DNA from: Clonostachys chloroleuca
Lineage: Eukaryota; Ascomycota; Sordariomycetes; Hypocreales; Bionectriaceae
Assembly: GCA_037952775.1 (NCBI GenBank)
Contig: JBANAY010000003.1
Location: forward strand, 36,208,001-36,272,000
Direction: 5' to 3'
DNA: 64,000 bases
This document shows, in pieces, positions 44,659-56,373 of this stretch. The notes under the pieces were generated by a model. That model was not told the DNA's origin, did not search any database, and was given only the letters and a program-made list of their open reading frames with translations. Position 1 is the first letter of the stretch, and each line of letters starts with the position of its first letter. A program made the translations under genes and the position numbers.

Positions 44659-45641
44659 TCACCAATCGTATGCCCAGCCGTTGTTCTCGAGGAACCAGTC
44701 GCAGGCTTGTCTTAGCACAATGTTGGGCCGGAGCTCCTCCTTGGTGAGTGGCTCGCGGGTTACGGGGTCGACAGCATTGGCGTGGATGGCAGCCTGAATG
44801 GCCGCCCGATCGTATGAGCGTCCTGAGCTCGTCTACCAGAAGCGCAAGTTAGTACAACAATTACAATGAAAGGTAGAAAGGGAATTGAAGGGAACAACTG
44901 ACAATTACAGGGTCGACCATTACGTTAAAAGATATGTCGTCGACCAACCACGGTGGGACCTCGCGCTCCCTGTCGTCATCTTTCCGCGCCCTCTCGAAGA
45001 TGCTCTTCAGCTGCAGGGCCTTCTTCTCGCTCTCCTCCCAGATTGTCTTCCTCTCGAGCTCGTCGCCCTCGGGGACGCTGCTGAGGGTCTCGTCGCGATC
45101 CTTGGCCAGCAGCTCCAGGACCTCCCGCTCGAGGTCCTGGGCCTCGCGCTTGCGGCGTCTCTCGCGGACCCGCCACCACTCGCTCCTGCAGTTGAGCACC
45201 CAGGTGTGCGTCATATCGAGGCTCTTGCGGTCGTCGGTCTTCCGGCAGATGTCGTAGGCGCGCTGGGCGTGGGTGTTGGCGGTCTCGGTGTCGCCGAGCT
45301 CGGCGAGGGCCTTGGACTTGAAGTAGTTGGCCTTGATGTTCTCGCCGTCCAGGCTGAGGCAGACATCGCAGTCGGCGATCACGCCGTTGTACTCCTTCAT
45401 GTTATATCGGCACATGGCGCGGTTGGTGTAGAGGGAGGTCATTGCGGGATCGATGACGAGACTGTGCGGGCCGGTGGGCTCTGGTTTCAGTATGTCTCAC
45501 TCTATCTTGCCCGTAGCTGCGGCCTAGGAGGGGGAGGGGGAACACGGACGCTTGGGAGTAGCAGCTCTCTGCGCCAGCGTAGTTGCGCTTGGCGAAGAGG
45601 GCGTTGCCCTCTTCCTTTAGGCGGAGCGCCTGAGGGTTCAT
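44659..45641 (-). CDS. CHIP/STUB1-like U-box E3 ubiquitin ligase with TPR repeats
   Basis: Exons 45641..45550, 45461..44903, 44832..44659 (introns 88 and 70 nt), 274 aa. TPR motifs lie in residues about 1-120: LKEEGNALFAKRNYAGAESCYSQA joins LVIDPAMTSLYTNRAMCRY, then IKANYFKSKALAELGD. A charged helical hairpin (RERRRKREAQDLEREVLELL) follows. The C-terminal U-box reads PPWLVDDISFNVMVDPVI, joined to TSSGRSYDRAAIQ, then DPVTREPLTKEELRPN and RQACDWFLENNGW. Animal CHIP binds Hsp70/Hsp90 tails by its TPRs and ubiquitinates misfolded clients. The same role in protein quality control is inferred. Both acceptor choices were fixed by the family sequence. Confidence 0.9.
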
Positions 45642-47719
45642 GGCTCGAACAGCTTGATTGCGAGCTCAGTGTTGGAGGAATTAAAGATTGTGGCGGGAGA
45701 GATGTCCACCGGGATGGGCGGTTTGGAATGGGTGTAAGCGGGAGGAGGAACGTCTGCCAGTTGGTGGTCGCGTGGTTGTGGGGCACTGTGGAGTGCTGCT
45801 GTAGGGCGATCCATCGACTCTCTTCAAATTCACCCCGCGTCAGTTGGTGTCTTAGCAATACGCAATGGGAAAAATATGCAGATCAGAATCAACAATGCAA
45901 GGACAGGATCCTTAGTGTCCGGCGGGTCCTCCAGCATACTGATTGCTTTCTTCCCTCGAGATACTGATAGACCTGCCGGAAGGTGCGATTCTGTCCCACC
46001 ATTGATTTCTAAGCATAATGTCCGCTCCGTCAATCCCAGCGGATATATGCTATTGGCAGAATCTTCGAGAAGTGCGGAAGCTGCGAGCCGGGGAATAAAT
46101 TATGTGGGGTCTTGATATAGCTCTCCGATGGAAGCTTAAGGTTAGAGCTAAGAGTTCAAAAGAGTTAATGGCAACTACTGAAGTGTTTTATAATTCATTA
46201 AATTACTATTAGCCATTTCTTTGTAGCTCTTATTACACAAGATATTTATCTGTTGGATCTTGATATAAAACTTGAAGTATTTATCCCATCTAGAAAGTGA
46301 TTCTATGATGAGCTTCAGCTAATAACAACCAATCAAAATCCACATATATTGGCTGACTCGTCTCCTGGCAATCCAGTCAAGATCTACTACTTAATCGGAG
46401 AAGAGAAGCGACAAGTGTTGCAAACTTGAGGATAGAAAAAAAGAGGCTGCCTGCCTGATCAAAACGTATAAGTATCTAGTTTAACCTGACCCATCCTTGG
46501 GCTTTGAGAAGGGGGCTTAATCGACGTATTAGTTAAGCTACTCCTTACGGAGTGATCGGCTTGTTCGACGCAGGGAACCTGGATGTCAAAAACGAGGTAG
46601 CCGTAGATATGAATCTTCGTAGAGAACTCCATCAATTTCAAGAACATGCAATTTTCTAGGAGGGGGCGAGGCGATTGATATACAACCTGGCCGGCATGGT
46701 CATTTTTGCTCATTGTAGGCCTCGATTGGGAGATGGATGCAATATCATAATTCACAAGTGTGCAACAAGTCATGTTTCCACTATTGCAGTTACCTAGGAA
46801 CCGTACTCTTTAGTATCTATACACTCAAATCACCGGTCTAGTATTTGTAGTATTGAGATAATCCTCTTCTGCCCATAGACACTCGGAATTATCTTGAAAG
46901 GAGAACATTATTGGCGATCCTACAGACTGCCTACTAGTATTTTTGGAACTTCTAAATAGCTGGGGTCATTCTATGCATCACCCGGTATGACAATATGCTA
47001 CATGGGAAAAAATGTGGACAAATCGACTTCACTTATCTAGTGTATTCCATAAAAAATCCATCTAGCACTCAATGAACCGTTGATGCCGATGCTCGCAAAC
47101 ATCTTGAAAGCTACTGGGCTTCGATGTGTTTGGGGGGATTGGCAATCTTCCATCGGCTACACTGCATGATTTGCAGATGATTGTCCTCGGGTTAGTCACA
47201 TATGACCTGTAGTTGAGCCGAATTTTGCTGTTCGAGACCTAGGAAAGCCATGAGCATGCCTTAATAACCAATGCAGCTAGTGATAGATTGTGGTATCATT
47301 GAGCATTTCCTCCAATGCGGACACAATCAACGAGCAGAGTGGCCTATTGCTCGGATCTATGGCACCTGGACTTGAACCGAGTACAAAAGTTCTGCCTGTG
47401 TTTGGGAAAATCTTGTGCTATCTGCTAAAGGAAAGAGCCCGAAGGTGCCCCAGCTGCTCCTGCCAACTTGTGCCTCGGGTTGGGTCACGGGGACTTTCTT
47501 TCGCCGCCAGTGGAGGAACTCACCCTGACTTCACTTTTCCTCCACCCCATTTGCGAGAAAGTGATTCGCGGCTCATCTCGAGCGTTCTTTTCATCACTTC
47601 TCACTTCTAAAATCTTGTACCTTCTTTCATCGCCAGTTTCATGCTACGCTCTTTCTTTCTCCTAGCATAGTTTATCATAACTCACCCTCACAGCCAAATC
47701 GATCAACGATCCCGCCGAG
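45642..47719. other. Divergent promoter region, AT-rich centre
   Basis: About 2.1 kb between the CHIP-like gene and the GPCR gene. The middle (46100-47100) is AT-rich. No conserved open frame, repeat pair or RNA gene was recognised. Confidence 0.55.
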
Positions 47720-49123
47720 ATGAGCGGTGCAGCTCTCTCCCCGAGGGAAATCCGAATTCTCGTCGCCACCGAACGCATTGGAGGTGGCCTTTCCATGGCC
47801 GCCATCGTTATTCTTGTAGCTTCTTATGTGTTTTTCAAAAGCCTTCGCACTACGCCGAATCTCTTCCTCGTCTTGGCAGCCCTCGCGAACCTTGGAGCGA
47901 GCGTTGCATCTGTGATGGGATATGACGGTCTTAATTTGGGGAGACATTCGACTCTGTGCCAGGCTCAAGCTTTCATCTTCCAGTGGTAAGTGATCAACGG
48001 TTGCTCAACTTTGCCCGAGGTAAAACAGAAACTGATTGTGTTTGAAACAGGTTCATGCAAGCCGATCCGTGGTGGTCATTTGCCATGGCAGTCAATGTCT
48101 ACCTGGTCTTTTTCTACAACGTAAACCCTTCAAACTTTCGCAAGCACGCATGGATTTATTGCTTGGTATGTTACGGTGGTCCGATGGTAACCGCAATTGC
48201 TTTGTTTGCGGTTCGGAATGATCCAAGGGGATTGATCTATGGCGACGCAGTGGTAAGTAGCTGCGAAAGCCCCCGTATGCCACTGAAGGCGATAACTAAC
48301 GTGCCTGAAGCTCTGGTGCTGGATTGACTCAAGCTGGAGTCTTGTGCGCATATATTCTTTTTACATACCGGTCTGGATATGTATTTTTCTATCCATTCTC
48401 ATTTACATTGCTGTTGGCTACCGCGTCTTTCATCATCGCAATCAGCTGAGGAGCCTTGCCCACAATGGGCTCGGAAAAGACCAGCTGGATGGAAGTAACA
48501 CAAGCAACACAAGCAACACAAGCAATGCGGATAGAGATTCTGGAGAGGAAGTAAGCGCTCGCCGCATGAACACTCTTTTGCGTACTCATCTAATCAATCT
48601 TGAGCAGGCCCTCACCCCAAAACTTGACTTCTACGGGACGGTCGTTACCGAAGTTCATGTAACCTCGCACCATCCGACAAACGCATACAAGAGCTCGACT
48701 GCCATGTTCCCGCAAGTTCATATCCCCACTGGGCTTGGCCGTAGCCGTGCGTGTGTCGGGGCCCATGGAGTAGACGATATCCAAAGTCCCACAGCTTCAA
48801 CCACTCAACAGTTTGAGACAATCTGCTCGTCTGAACGCGCACCAGTTGAGAAGAGGTCAATCACAATGATGAGAGTACTAAGAGAGGCCAAAGAGAGCGC
48901 TTCTCTGAAACTGAAACGACTTGACCCTGTGAAGGTGTCTTATCTCAGAACAAGTTTCATTTTCGCCTTTGCGGTGCTCATCACATGGATTCCTAGCTCC
49001 ATTAATCGCCTGTACAGCTTGACCCATGACAACCAGGTTAGTTTTGGGCTCAGTCTGGCAAGTGGTTGTGTATTGCCCCTACAAGGTGTCTGGAATGCCA
49101 TCATCTACTTCTCGATTAGCTAG
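47720..49123 (+). CDS. cAMP-receptor-like G protein-coupled receptor
   Basis: Exons 47720..47985, 48051..48252, 48311..49123 (introns 65 and 58 nt), 426 aa to the first stop. Membrane segments are visible in order: LSMAAIVILVASYVFF, LFLVLAALANLGASVASVMG, CQAQAFIFQWFMQADPWW, YCLVCYGGPMVTAIALFAV, then after LWCWIDSSW the segment SFYIPVWICIFLSILIYIAVGY. A long third cytoplasmic loop of about 170 residues includes an SNT tandem repeat. The last two are SFIFAFAVLITWIPSSINRLY and GCVLPLQGVWNAIIYFSIS. CxW motifs and topology fit the fungal cAR-like/Git3-related class that signals through G-alpha and cAMP. The stop TAG (49121-49123) comes directly after segment seven, and the same frame then runs open for 71 codons, as if the cytoplasmic tail were cut off. 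Confidence 0.85.
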
Positions 49124-49339
49124 AAGCCTCTATGTGAAGAGATGAGAGCACTCTCAAACAAAATCCTTCACAGAAATACCTCAGCCCATAGGGCGACCTT
49201 ACGAGCCGAGAGCCGGCTGGATGTCACTGGCGATATGAGTTGTGCCTCGCCTTCGACGGCCAGATTCACCCATGCCAACGACATCGGTGATCTAAACTCA
49301 TATGACGGGATTGAGATGAGAGATTATCGAATGTTTTAA
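49124..49339 (+). pseudogene. In-frame 71-codon extension after the GPCR stop
   Basis: After TAG the frame continues KPLCEEMRALSNKILHRNTS and ends at TAA 49337-49339 with IEMRDYRMF. The composition (basic at first, Ser/Thr-rich later) suits a receptor tail. It is either a lost tail behind a nonsense change (for example TGG to TAG) or one reached by readthrough. Confidence 0.5.
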
Positions 49340-49728
49340 GTCGCGCGTCACCAGTGTTCGGAGATGAGCAAGGTAGATTCGCCGGTTTCACATCGCCGGA
49401 AATGAAGTAGCATATTTTGAGCATTATCCCTGAGTGGGACTCGTATATGAAGCTGAGATAGGTTGGCGCATAGCGTTTCGATATCGGGCGAGATTCACCG
49501 AATATGGTCCTGTTTTGCTATTTACCAGTGTGCACAGTTGCCTCTGGTCTGCCATTTGCGGTTTGAAGCTGGTCAGGCGTAGACCTGTCATTCGAGAGAG
49601 CAAACATAGTTATTGAAGGATATTAATGGAGATATGCCACACTTGAAAAAAATCGAAGCCTGTTCTCAACAAGCTGGCTCATAATGATCATCATTCATGT
49701 TATTATTACATACGTTTCCCTCCGCGCA
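49340..49728. other. Convergent intergenic spacer
   Basis: About 390 bases between the GPCR and the Rossmann-fold gene. Nothing recognised. Confidence 0.6.
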
Positions 49729-50636
49729 CTATTCCGAGTACACTGGCTCTCCCTCGGCTACATTAACCCCAGCCTGGACAACGCGCTTCACCGCGTCCTC
49801 AATTTCCTCGTCGCCGTCGTACAGATCGAGCCAGGTGTTCTTGACCCCCTCCGCGGCCAGCAAGGTATCGGCGACCTTGGCCACGCTGGCGCGGCTCGAG
49901 TTGCCCTTGGGGTAAGGGGTCCTGCCGAGGGTGACCTTGCCGATGGGGTCGTCCGTCAGGAAACCGGGGCGGAGGCTGATGCCGACGAGGTGAGGGTTCT
50001 TCCGGGAGGCGCGGTAGAGCTCCTCGTCGGCGACGATCTTGGCCTTGTAGTAGTTTGCGAGGACGCCCTGGTTGATGGACTCGTTGTACTGCTCCCACTC
50101 ACCCTCGGGCCACCAAGAGGCGCCGGCGCGGCGGGAGCCGATGTAGGAGACCAGGAGGAAGCGGGTAATGGAGGGGGTGGCGGCCGCGGCGTTGATGAAA
50201 TGGACCGCTGCGTCGCGGTCGATCTTGAATGTCTGCGGTGTATTAGTACATATGCTACTAAGTTGTTAGGTTTTGGTAGTTTGGAGGTTGAGCTTACCCT
50301 CTCTGGACCTCCTTTGCCGCCAGCGCCTGTAGTTGTCATTAGTTGTGTACCCTTTCATGCGGGGTTGGGGGAGAACGTACCGGCGCTCCAGGCGATGTAG
50401 TCGGGCTTCACCTCGGCCAGGATGCCGGCGGCCTGCTCCTGGTTGGTGACGTCCTCGATGCTGCGGACGAGGACGTTGAGCTTGCCCGGCTGCCCCGCGC
50501 CGAGCTTCTCGACGGTGGGGACCTGCTCCTGGGCGCGGATGACGCTGGTGACGGTCCACGAGCGCTGGAGGAGGAGCGGGGTGAGGAGCTGGGCGACCTT
50601 GCCGTGGCCGCCGAGGACGAGGACGTGATGAGACAT
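49729..50636 (-). CDS. Atypical short-chain dehydrogenase / NAD(P)-binding Rossmann protein
   Basis: Exons 50636..50381, 50326..50298, 50232..49729 (introns 54 and 65 nt), 262 aa. The N terminus HHVLVLGGHGKVAQLLTPLL has the G-x2-G-x2-A dinucleotide motif. DYIAWSAGAGGKGGPER spans the tiny 29 nt second exon. DAAVHFINAA, RFLLVSYIGSRRA, a YYKAKIVADEEL motif (Y-x3-K variant: Tyr-Lys-Ala-Lys) and SLRPGFLTDDP follow. This is the YwnB/Hsc-type NAD(P)-binding family related to NmrA. These proteins are reductases or redox sensors; the substrate is unknown. Phase and conserved sequence agree at both introns. Confidence 0.87.
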
Positions 50637-51622
50637 GGTGGATGACTGGTGGTGGTGACGGGGCTTGGTCTGGTCTTGGATCGGCTTTTAGCTGCGGGAG
50701 GGATGGAGCGAGCTTCGGGTGGTGAGAGGGACAGAATGCTTTGCTTCAGATGAAGGGGCCTTATTTATGTTTTGATTCGGCAGCTGCATTAAGCCTCGAG
50801 GTTGCCCCGAGCCGTGGGAGGTCGGTCTTGAAGGTCCAGCGCTACGGTGCAGGTATATGCGTCCAGGATGACGCCATGATGTGGTGTTTGGCGGGGTGGG
50901 TGCATCATGGGTAGGGACAATTGCACAATGCGCGAAGGATGTTGTCATAGCTGTGGGTTTGGCGTCGACGTGGAACGAGGAGAATCGGGCCTGTCCGTCC
51001 AATGGAAGGGGACGGTTATGCTTGGGAGCATGACAATATCCGTCGAGTTCACGGAGCTGCGGGGTTCGCGGTTCCACAACTCCGGTTTCTCTAGGGTCTG
51101 GGATGGCGGCTCTATTACTTCATTCTGACAGGAAGCTTTATCCGAAGAATGGAATGGATCATAACGTAAATCGGCGAACAAAAATGTCCAACATTCAAGA
51201 AGCCATGGCGACGCCCGATGATCGGCTTGACTCGGCATAGTCTTATCGATTAGAGGTCACGACTCAAGAGCTTCCCCGCCATTGATGGCACTTGCAGAGG
51301 TCCTTGGACAGCAAGATTCTTGGATAGGTGGCCATCGGAATTTGGGGTTTGAAAATCATGAGATTTGTCATTGTAATTGTTCTAACTAGAGGGAGTATCA
51401 CATAAGTGCACATACTATCAAACGTTTCTTTTTCTCACGCATATGCACCAAACAAACCGTCGTAGATGTGGGGCATTTAGGGTGCCGAGTTCAACCTCGC
51501 TCGCTCTCAACTTAACTAACTTAGCCGTCAGCATCTACCGCCCATGAACGACCTTTCTCTCCCGGAACGAGTCTGCTAGTGGCTTCATGTTCCTACGGGG
51601 AATGGTGAGCTCTGTCAAAGCA
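50637..51622. other. Divergent promoter region
   Basis: About 1 kb between the Rossmann-fold gene and the flavin monooxygenase gene. There are only short open frames; nothing recognised. Confidence 0.6.
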
Positions 51623-53984
51623 ATGTCTAAGTCAGTTTGCATCATTGGTAAGTCGCTGAGGCTATTCCGTGCTCGTGCCCTCTTGGAGTCCTATCACTGT
51701 CCTGACTCCCTCTTCGTGTAGGCGCCGGGCCTTCCGGGCTCGTGGCTGCCAAAACGCTATTGCATAATGCGCCAAAGGGAGAGTTCAAAGTCACCATTTT
51801 TGATCTGCAAGAGGATGTCGGTGGGCTGTGGCCGACATCGTTAGCTGATGATCAACGTCAAGTCCATCCTTTGATGGTAGCCAACCAGAGCAGGCATACG
51901 ATGCACTTCAGCGACTATGCTTGGGAGGAGAGCTGGCCACAGATACCGCTGGGATGGCAGGTTGGACAGTACCTTAAGCGCTACCAAGAACGATACTTAT
52001 CTGGGCATGAAGGTTTCTCGCTCGAACTTGGGACTCGTGTTGCAAGTGCAGTGCCCCAGGATGGTCCAGAGTATGGGTGGAATGTGGTTTTGAGAAAGGG
52101 TGAGGCCGAAGAGACCAAGTCGTTCGACTATGTCCTTGTGGCATCCGGCTTCTTTGGAAAGCCCATCATTCCCGAGTGTCTGAGCCCACCTAAAGAGGTC
52201 CCTATTGTCCACAGCAGTGCATACCGCGACTTGGAGAGCTTGCTGAGCAGTGCTAAGCCGGGCGGTGGGAAGATCCTGGTGATAGGTGGGCAGATGTCGG
52301 GGGTAGAAATTGCTGGGACGATTGGTACCCATCTTTCCAGTGCCATGCATTCTCCTGAGAGTAGCAAGATCCCGGGCATCGACAAGTATAGCATTCATCA
52401 CGTTATCCAGCGGCCAATATGGGTGTTTCCCCTCTACACCAGCCCAGAAGTATGCTAGATCATGTGAATCACGGTTGGAGGTATTGGCTAACATGAGAAT
52501 AGCCGTCATTCTCCGCAGCCCCATTTCTGCCATTTGACTTTCCATCATATAACTTGAACCGCCGGCCTCATCCTCTGGCCAATAGCCAGGGCCATATTTC
52601 TCAAGATGTTGCCAAACTCGTCAACGGCATATTTGAAACTACCCTTGGAAATGACCAATCACCATTCTCCAGCCAGTTGCATGTCAATGAGGAGAGGAGG
52701 ACAGAACAACCCTACCTGGCCGCAAGTGATTGGTACTGCGAGTTTGTGAGGTCTGGGCTAATCACGCTTACAACCGGCAAAGTCGAATCCCTACAAGGTA
52801 CAACGGCAACGATTTCACCTGACAACGTTGAGCTGGGAGACATCGCCGCAGTTATCGTTGCTACCGGCTTCGACGCCTCGCCTTGTCTGGACTTCCTGCC
52901 CAAGGATATTCTCTCGACATTGCATCACTCTCCTCGTCACGTTGACCAACCAGTCGCTCTTGCATTCCATGGAACTCACCACCCTCAAATCCCACGACTC
53001 GGCTTTGTGGGTTTCTACAGGTCACCTTATTGGGGAGTCATGCAGATGCAAGCACGGTTCTTGGCAAGGTTCTGGTCCGGGTCCAAAGATAAGCTTGTCC
53101 CAGCCAAGTTTGATAGCAAGCTTAAGTCGGATGATTCGATAGAGAGGACGTTGGGTTTAAGAGACGATCCTCGCGTTTCGCAATTCCCGATGGGTGACTA
53201 CCCTTTCCTCATGCAGGAGTTTGCCGAAGCGTTGAGTTTGACTCGGGAGCCCCCGGCGACGGCAGGGTTGCCCGAACTTTCTGTCAACAACCAACCCCTG
53301 GATATGCTTACCCCTTCGAGATATATTGACACGGCGGATGACGATAAGGCCAGGGAGGAGGCTGTGATTTCTCTCAAGAGCGCCCGCGATGTCACGCTGA
53401 GTGCGCTGACAACGCCACGTTTTGTGGCTAGGGCCGTATTCCGCAGCCTCCTTGGCACATGGAAACTTGAACGGGACCTGGTCAGCAAGCTCCCGTCTCA
53501 TCCCAGCGGCCACTTTAGTGGCACGGCCCGATTTCTATTGCGCGAGGCGACCCTGGATGGCCTTCAGTGCGTGAGCAACGACGGTGGATCCACAGCGCCG
53601 GGCCGGTCCCGGGGTCTGGAATACCTCTACATCGAGGAGGGCGAGTTCAAGACAGACCTGGGATTCGGGTTCAAGGCAAGCAGGCGGTACGTATGGCGGT
53701 ACGACGAGGAGCGGGACGTCCTCAGTCAGTGGTTCGTTAAACCGGACGATGAGAAGCGGGTAGATTACTTGTTCCACGAGATCAAGTTCCTACAGCCCGA
53801 CGACAGAGAGAAGGCCAAGAGCCAAGGGTGGCAAGCCCAGGCGGGTCATCTGTGTATCGACGATTTCTACAATGTCAAGTACGATTTTTCATTCGAGGCC
53901 GTGAACCTGAAGCAGTGGAGCATCGGATACACGGTCAAGGGGCCGAAGAAGGACTACTCGATCAGCGGGACGTATACGCGGTAG
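51623..53984 (+). CDS. Flavin-dependent monooxygenase fused to a C-terminal DUF6314-like domain
   Basis: Exons 51623..51647, 51722..52449, 52503..53984 (introns 74 and 53 nt), 744 aa. The N-terminal MSKSVCIIGAGPSGL is the FAD-binding G-x-G-x2-G. FDLQEDVGGLW, DYVLVASGFFGKPIIPE, VHSSAYRD, KILVIGGQMSGVEIAG (NADPH site) and AAVIVATGFDASPCLDFL are FMO-class marks. From about residue 569 (53454) a separate domain starts with GTWKLERDL and contains GHFSGTARFLLRE, YLYIEEGEF, RYVWRYDEERDVLSQWFV, YLFHEIKFL, GHLCIDDFYNVKYDF and a last strand to GTYTR. This matches the pattern I know as DUF6314, a probable lipocalin-like barrel. The enzyme probably oxygenates a small hydrophobic molecule; the barrel could bind substrate or product. 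An in-frame ATG at 51587 would add 12 residues. Confidence 0.88.
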
Positions 53985-54940
53985 GGTAGTCTAAAGTAAA
54001 AAACCAGGGTGACTCTGGCCCGTCAATGATTCATTTCAACCGTATCGGCAGTTCTATTTATTAATAGCAGGCAGGGCATGGGCTCAATCAGTAGACGAGA
54101 CGATGGCACAACCAACAGCCTCATCCCACTTTCGCCGCAATGACTGTCATGAATGGGACCACCGGCATGGTAGCTGGAGTGATCCCGGCGCGGCCGTACC
54201 GTGACTCGGTGAGAATTTGCGAGGGATGGCGATGACTGTAGGGCGGTGTGTGTACGAGGTCAGGCTACTCTTATCTGGCGAGACGGGAGAAATTCCTGTT
54301 TTCCTCGAGATCGGAGAGAATGCCAGGGTGATGCATGGCGGCATGCGAGATGAGGCATCGCGCAAAGGCCCGAAGGGACCCAAGGGGGCGGGATCTGGCC
54401 TTGATCTTCTGGCTGATTACGATGGCCTGATGGCTGCATCAAGGGGGTGGCCATCCTTGTTCGCGGCGAGGCGTGGCCCAGCGACGAGCTGCGAGAGGAG
54501 GTAAGCTTTGGGTCCCCTGCGTGCCATCCACTCGGTCCCCATTGCGCCGCCGAAGCGAAGAACCTAAAAACCAAGCTTCTTGAGGGCGCACAGAGAGGTA
54601 CTTGGCGATCGGCGGCGGGTGGATTGTTGCGCAGTGCGTGAGGTGAGCAATGGTCAGCTCAGCCCAGCAGCCAAGCACAACACGTATGTCCAGCAGCTGC
54701 ACACTGCATGCTCCTGCCCTGCTTGTCGTCGCGGCACAAACAGATAAAAGACGCGGGATGCCCCTCACCTGTCTACCATTTTGGCCCATCCCTTTCTTCT
54801 CGCTTAATTAGACAGCCACCTATAGACAGCCCACTATAGATCATAGACGATAGAGCAATATTGCCTCTGCGCTACCACCCTCCACTAAACAGCCTACTAC
54901 ATTACCTGCCACTAACCCCCACCTAATCGATCTCACCACC
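53985..54940. other. Intergenic upstream of the D-lactate dehydrogenase-like gene
   Basis: About 950 bases. No conserved open frame. The last 150 bases are C/A/T-rich, like a leader. Nothing else recognised. Confidence 0.6.
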
Positions 54941-56029
54941 ATGAAGCTCGCCGTCTACAGCACCAAGCCCTACGACAGGCACTACCTGGACGCCGCCCTC
55001 AAGGCCCACCAGAGCACCACCAAACCCTCCACCAACGGCCTCATTCTCAACCTCAACCCCGACATCGAGATCGTCTACCACGAGTTCGCCCTCAACGAAG
55101 GCAGCGTCTCCCTCATCACCGACAATGCCGACGCCGTCTGCGTCTTCGTCAACGACACCCTGAGCGCCCCCGTCATCGACGCCCTCGCCGACAAGGGCGT
55201 CAAGGCCATCCTGCTGCGCTGCGCCGGCTTCAACAATGTCGACCTCGACTCGGCCCGCGGCCACGGCATCATGGTCGCCAACGTGCCCTCCTACTCCCCC
55301 GAGGCCGTCGCCGAGTTCGCCGTCGCCCTGATCCAGACCCTCAACCGCAACACCCACCGGGCCTACAACCGCGTCCGCGAGGGCAACTTCGCCCTCAACG
55401 GCCTGCTTGGCCGCACCCTCCACGGCAAGACCGTCGGCGTCCTCGGCGTCGGCAAGATCGGCCTCGCCACCGCCCGCATCATGAAGGGCTTCGGCTGCAA
55501 CGTCCTCGCCTACGACCCCTTCCCCACCCCGGCCTTCGAGGAGTACGGCGAGTACCGCGACCTCGACGGCCTGCTCGCCGAGTGCGACGTCATCAGCCTG
55601 CACTGCCCGCTCATGGAGAAGACGCGCCACATCATCAACGAGGAAACCATCTCCAAGATGAAGAAGGGCGTCCTACTCATCAACACGTCGCGGGGCGGCC
55701 TCGTTGACACGGGCGCCGTCATCCAGGGCCTCAAGAGCAAGCAGCTTGGCGGCGTCGCCCTCGACGTGTACGAGGGCGAGGGCTCCCTCTTTTACGACGA
55801 CCACTCGGGCGACATCATCGACGACGACATCCTCATGCGGCTCATGACCTTCCCCAACGTCCTCGTCAGCGGCCACCAGGCCTTCTTCACCGAGGAGGCC
55901 CTCCTCGAGATCGCCACCTCCTCCGTGCGGAACCTGCACGAGTGGGTTGTACGCGGGACGTGCCACAACTCCCTGACCAAGGACTCCCCCACCGAGTCCG
56001 GCCTCACAAGCCCCGTCCGGGCCATTTAG
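54941..56029 (+). CDS. D-lactate dehydrogenase-like D-2-hydroxyacid dehydrogenase
   Basis: Intronless, 362 aa. The order is that of fermentative D-LDH (LdhA type). The catalytic domain begins MKLAVYSTKPYDRHYLDAAL. LLRCAGFNNVDLD is followed by the NAD-binding VGVLGVGKIGLATARIMKGF, the active-site Arg in LINTSRGGLVDT, the Glu region ALDVYEGEGSLFYDD, and the catalytic His in VSGHQAFFTEEAL. It interconverts pyruvate and D-lactate, or related 2-oxoacids, with NADH in the cytosol. Codon use is strongly C-ending compared with its neighbours, and the gene lacks introns. Both fit high expression, or a bacterial origin followed by amelioration. Fungal relatives with this architecture are widespread, so transfer is only a possibility. 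Confidence 0.93.
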   Translation: MKLAVYSTKPYDRHYLDAALKAHQSTTKPSTNGLILNLNPDIEIVYHEFALNEGSVSLITDNADAVCVFVNDTLSAPVIDALADKGVKAILLRCAGFNNVDLDSARGHGIMVANVPSYSPEAVAEFAVALIQTLNRNTHRAYNRVREGNFALNGLLGRTLHGKTVGVLGVGKIGLATARIMKGFGCNVLAYDPFPTPAFEEYGEYRDLDGLLAECDVISLHCPLMEKTRHIINEETISKMKKGVLLINTSRGGLVDTGAVIQGLKSKQLGGVALDVYEGEGSLFYDDHSGDIIDDDILMRLMTFPNVLVSGHQAFFTEEALLEIATSSVRNLHEWVVRGTCHNSLTKDSPTESGLTSPVRAI

Positions 56030-56373
56030 TGTGGTCTCTCCTACCTTTTTTCTTGTTTTCTCGTTTAGCCAAGCCTGTCATTGGAAGTTGGGATGTGTTG
56101 TTTGGTTTGAAGGTTTTTTTATTGGTTGTTTGTGTTTTTTTCTAATGGAAATAGAATTATGAAATACCCAGGCCTGTCTATCCTATATGTAGTTGTCTAT
56201 CCAAACCTATTATATGCCCGTGTTCTATACCCAAGTTCTATGCCATGAGATGAAATAAGAAAATAAAAGAAAAATGAGATAATGAAACTTGCTCAACTTT
56301 CTCCCCGTCCATGATCCATCAAGACCTGGACTCTCTCGCTCCACTCCCTCTCGCTCCAGCGCCAAATGTCAGC
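56030..56373. other. Convergent intergenic spacer
   Basis: About 340 bases of T-rich then A-rich sequence between the D-LDH-like and MFS gene ends. Nothing recognised beyond probable 3' UTRs. Confidence 0.6.

Noticed and set aside
44885..45967. 360-codon open frame on the plus strand
   Set aside because: It is antisense to the CHIP-like gene. The leucine/valine/glycine-rich sequence has no recognisable motif, while the opposite strand has clear TPR and U-box sequence.
54923..55630. 235-codon open frame on the minus strand
   Set aside because: It is antisense to the D-lactate dehydrogenase-like gene and caused by C-ending codons; no domain features.
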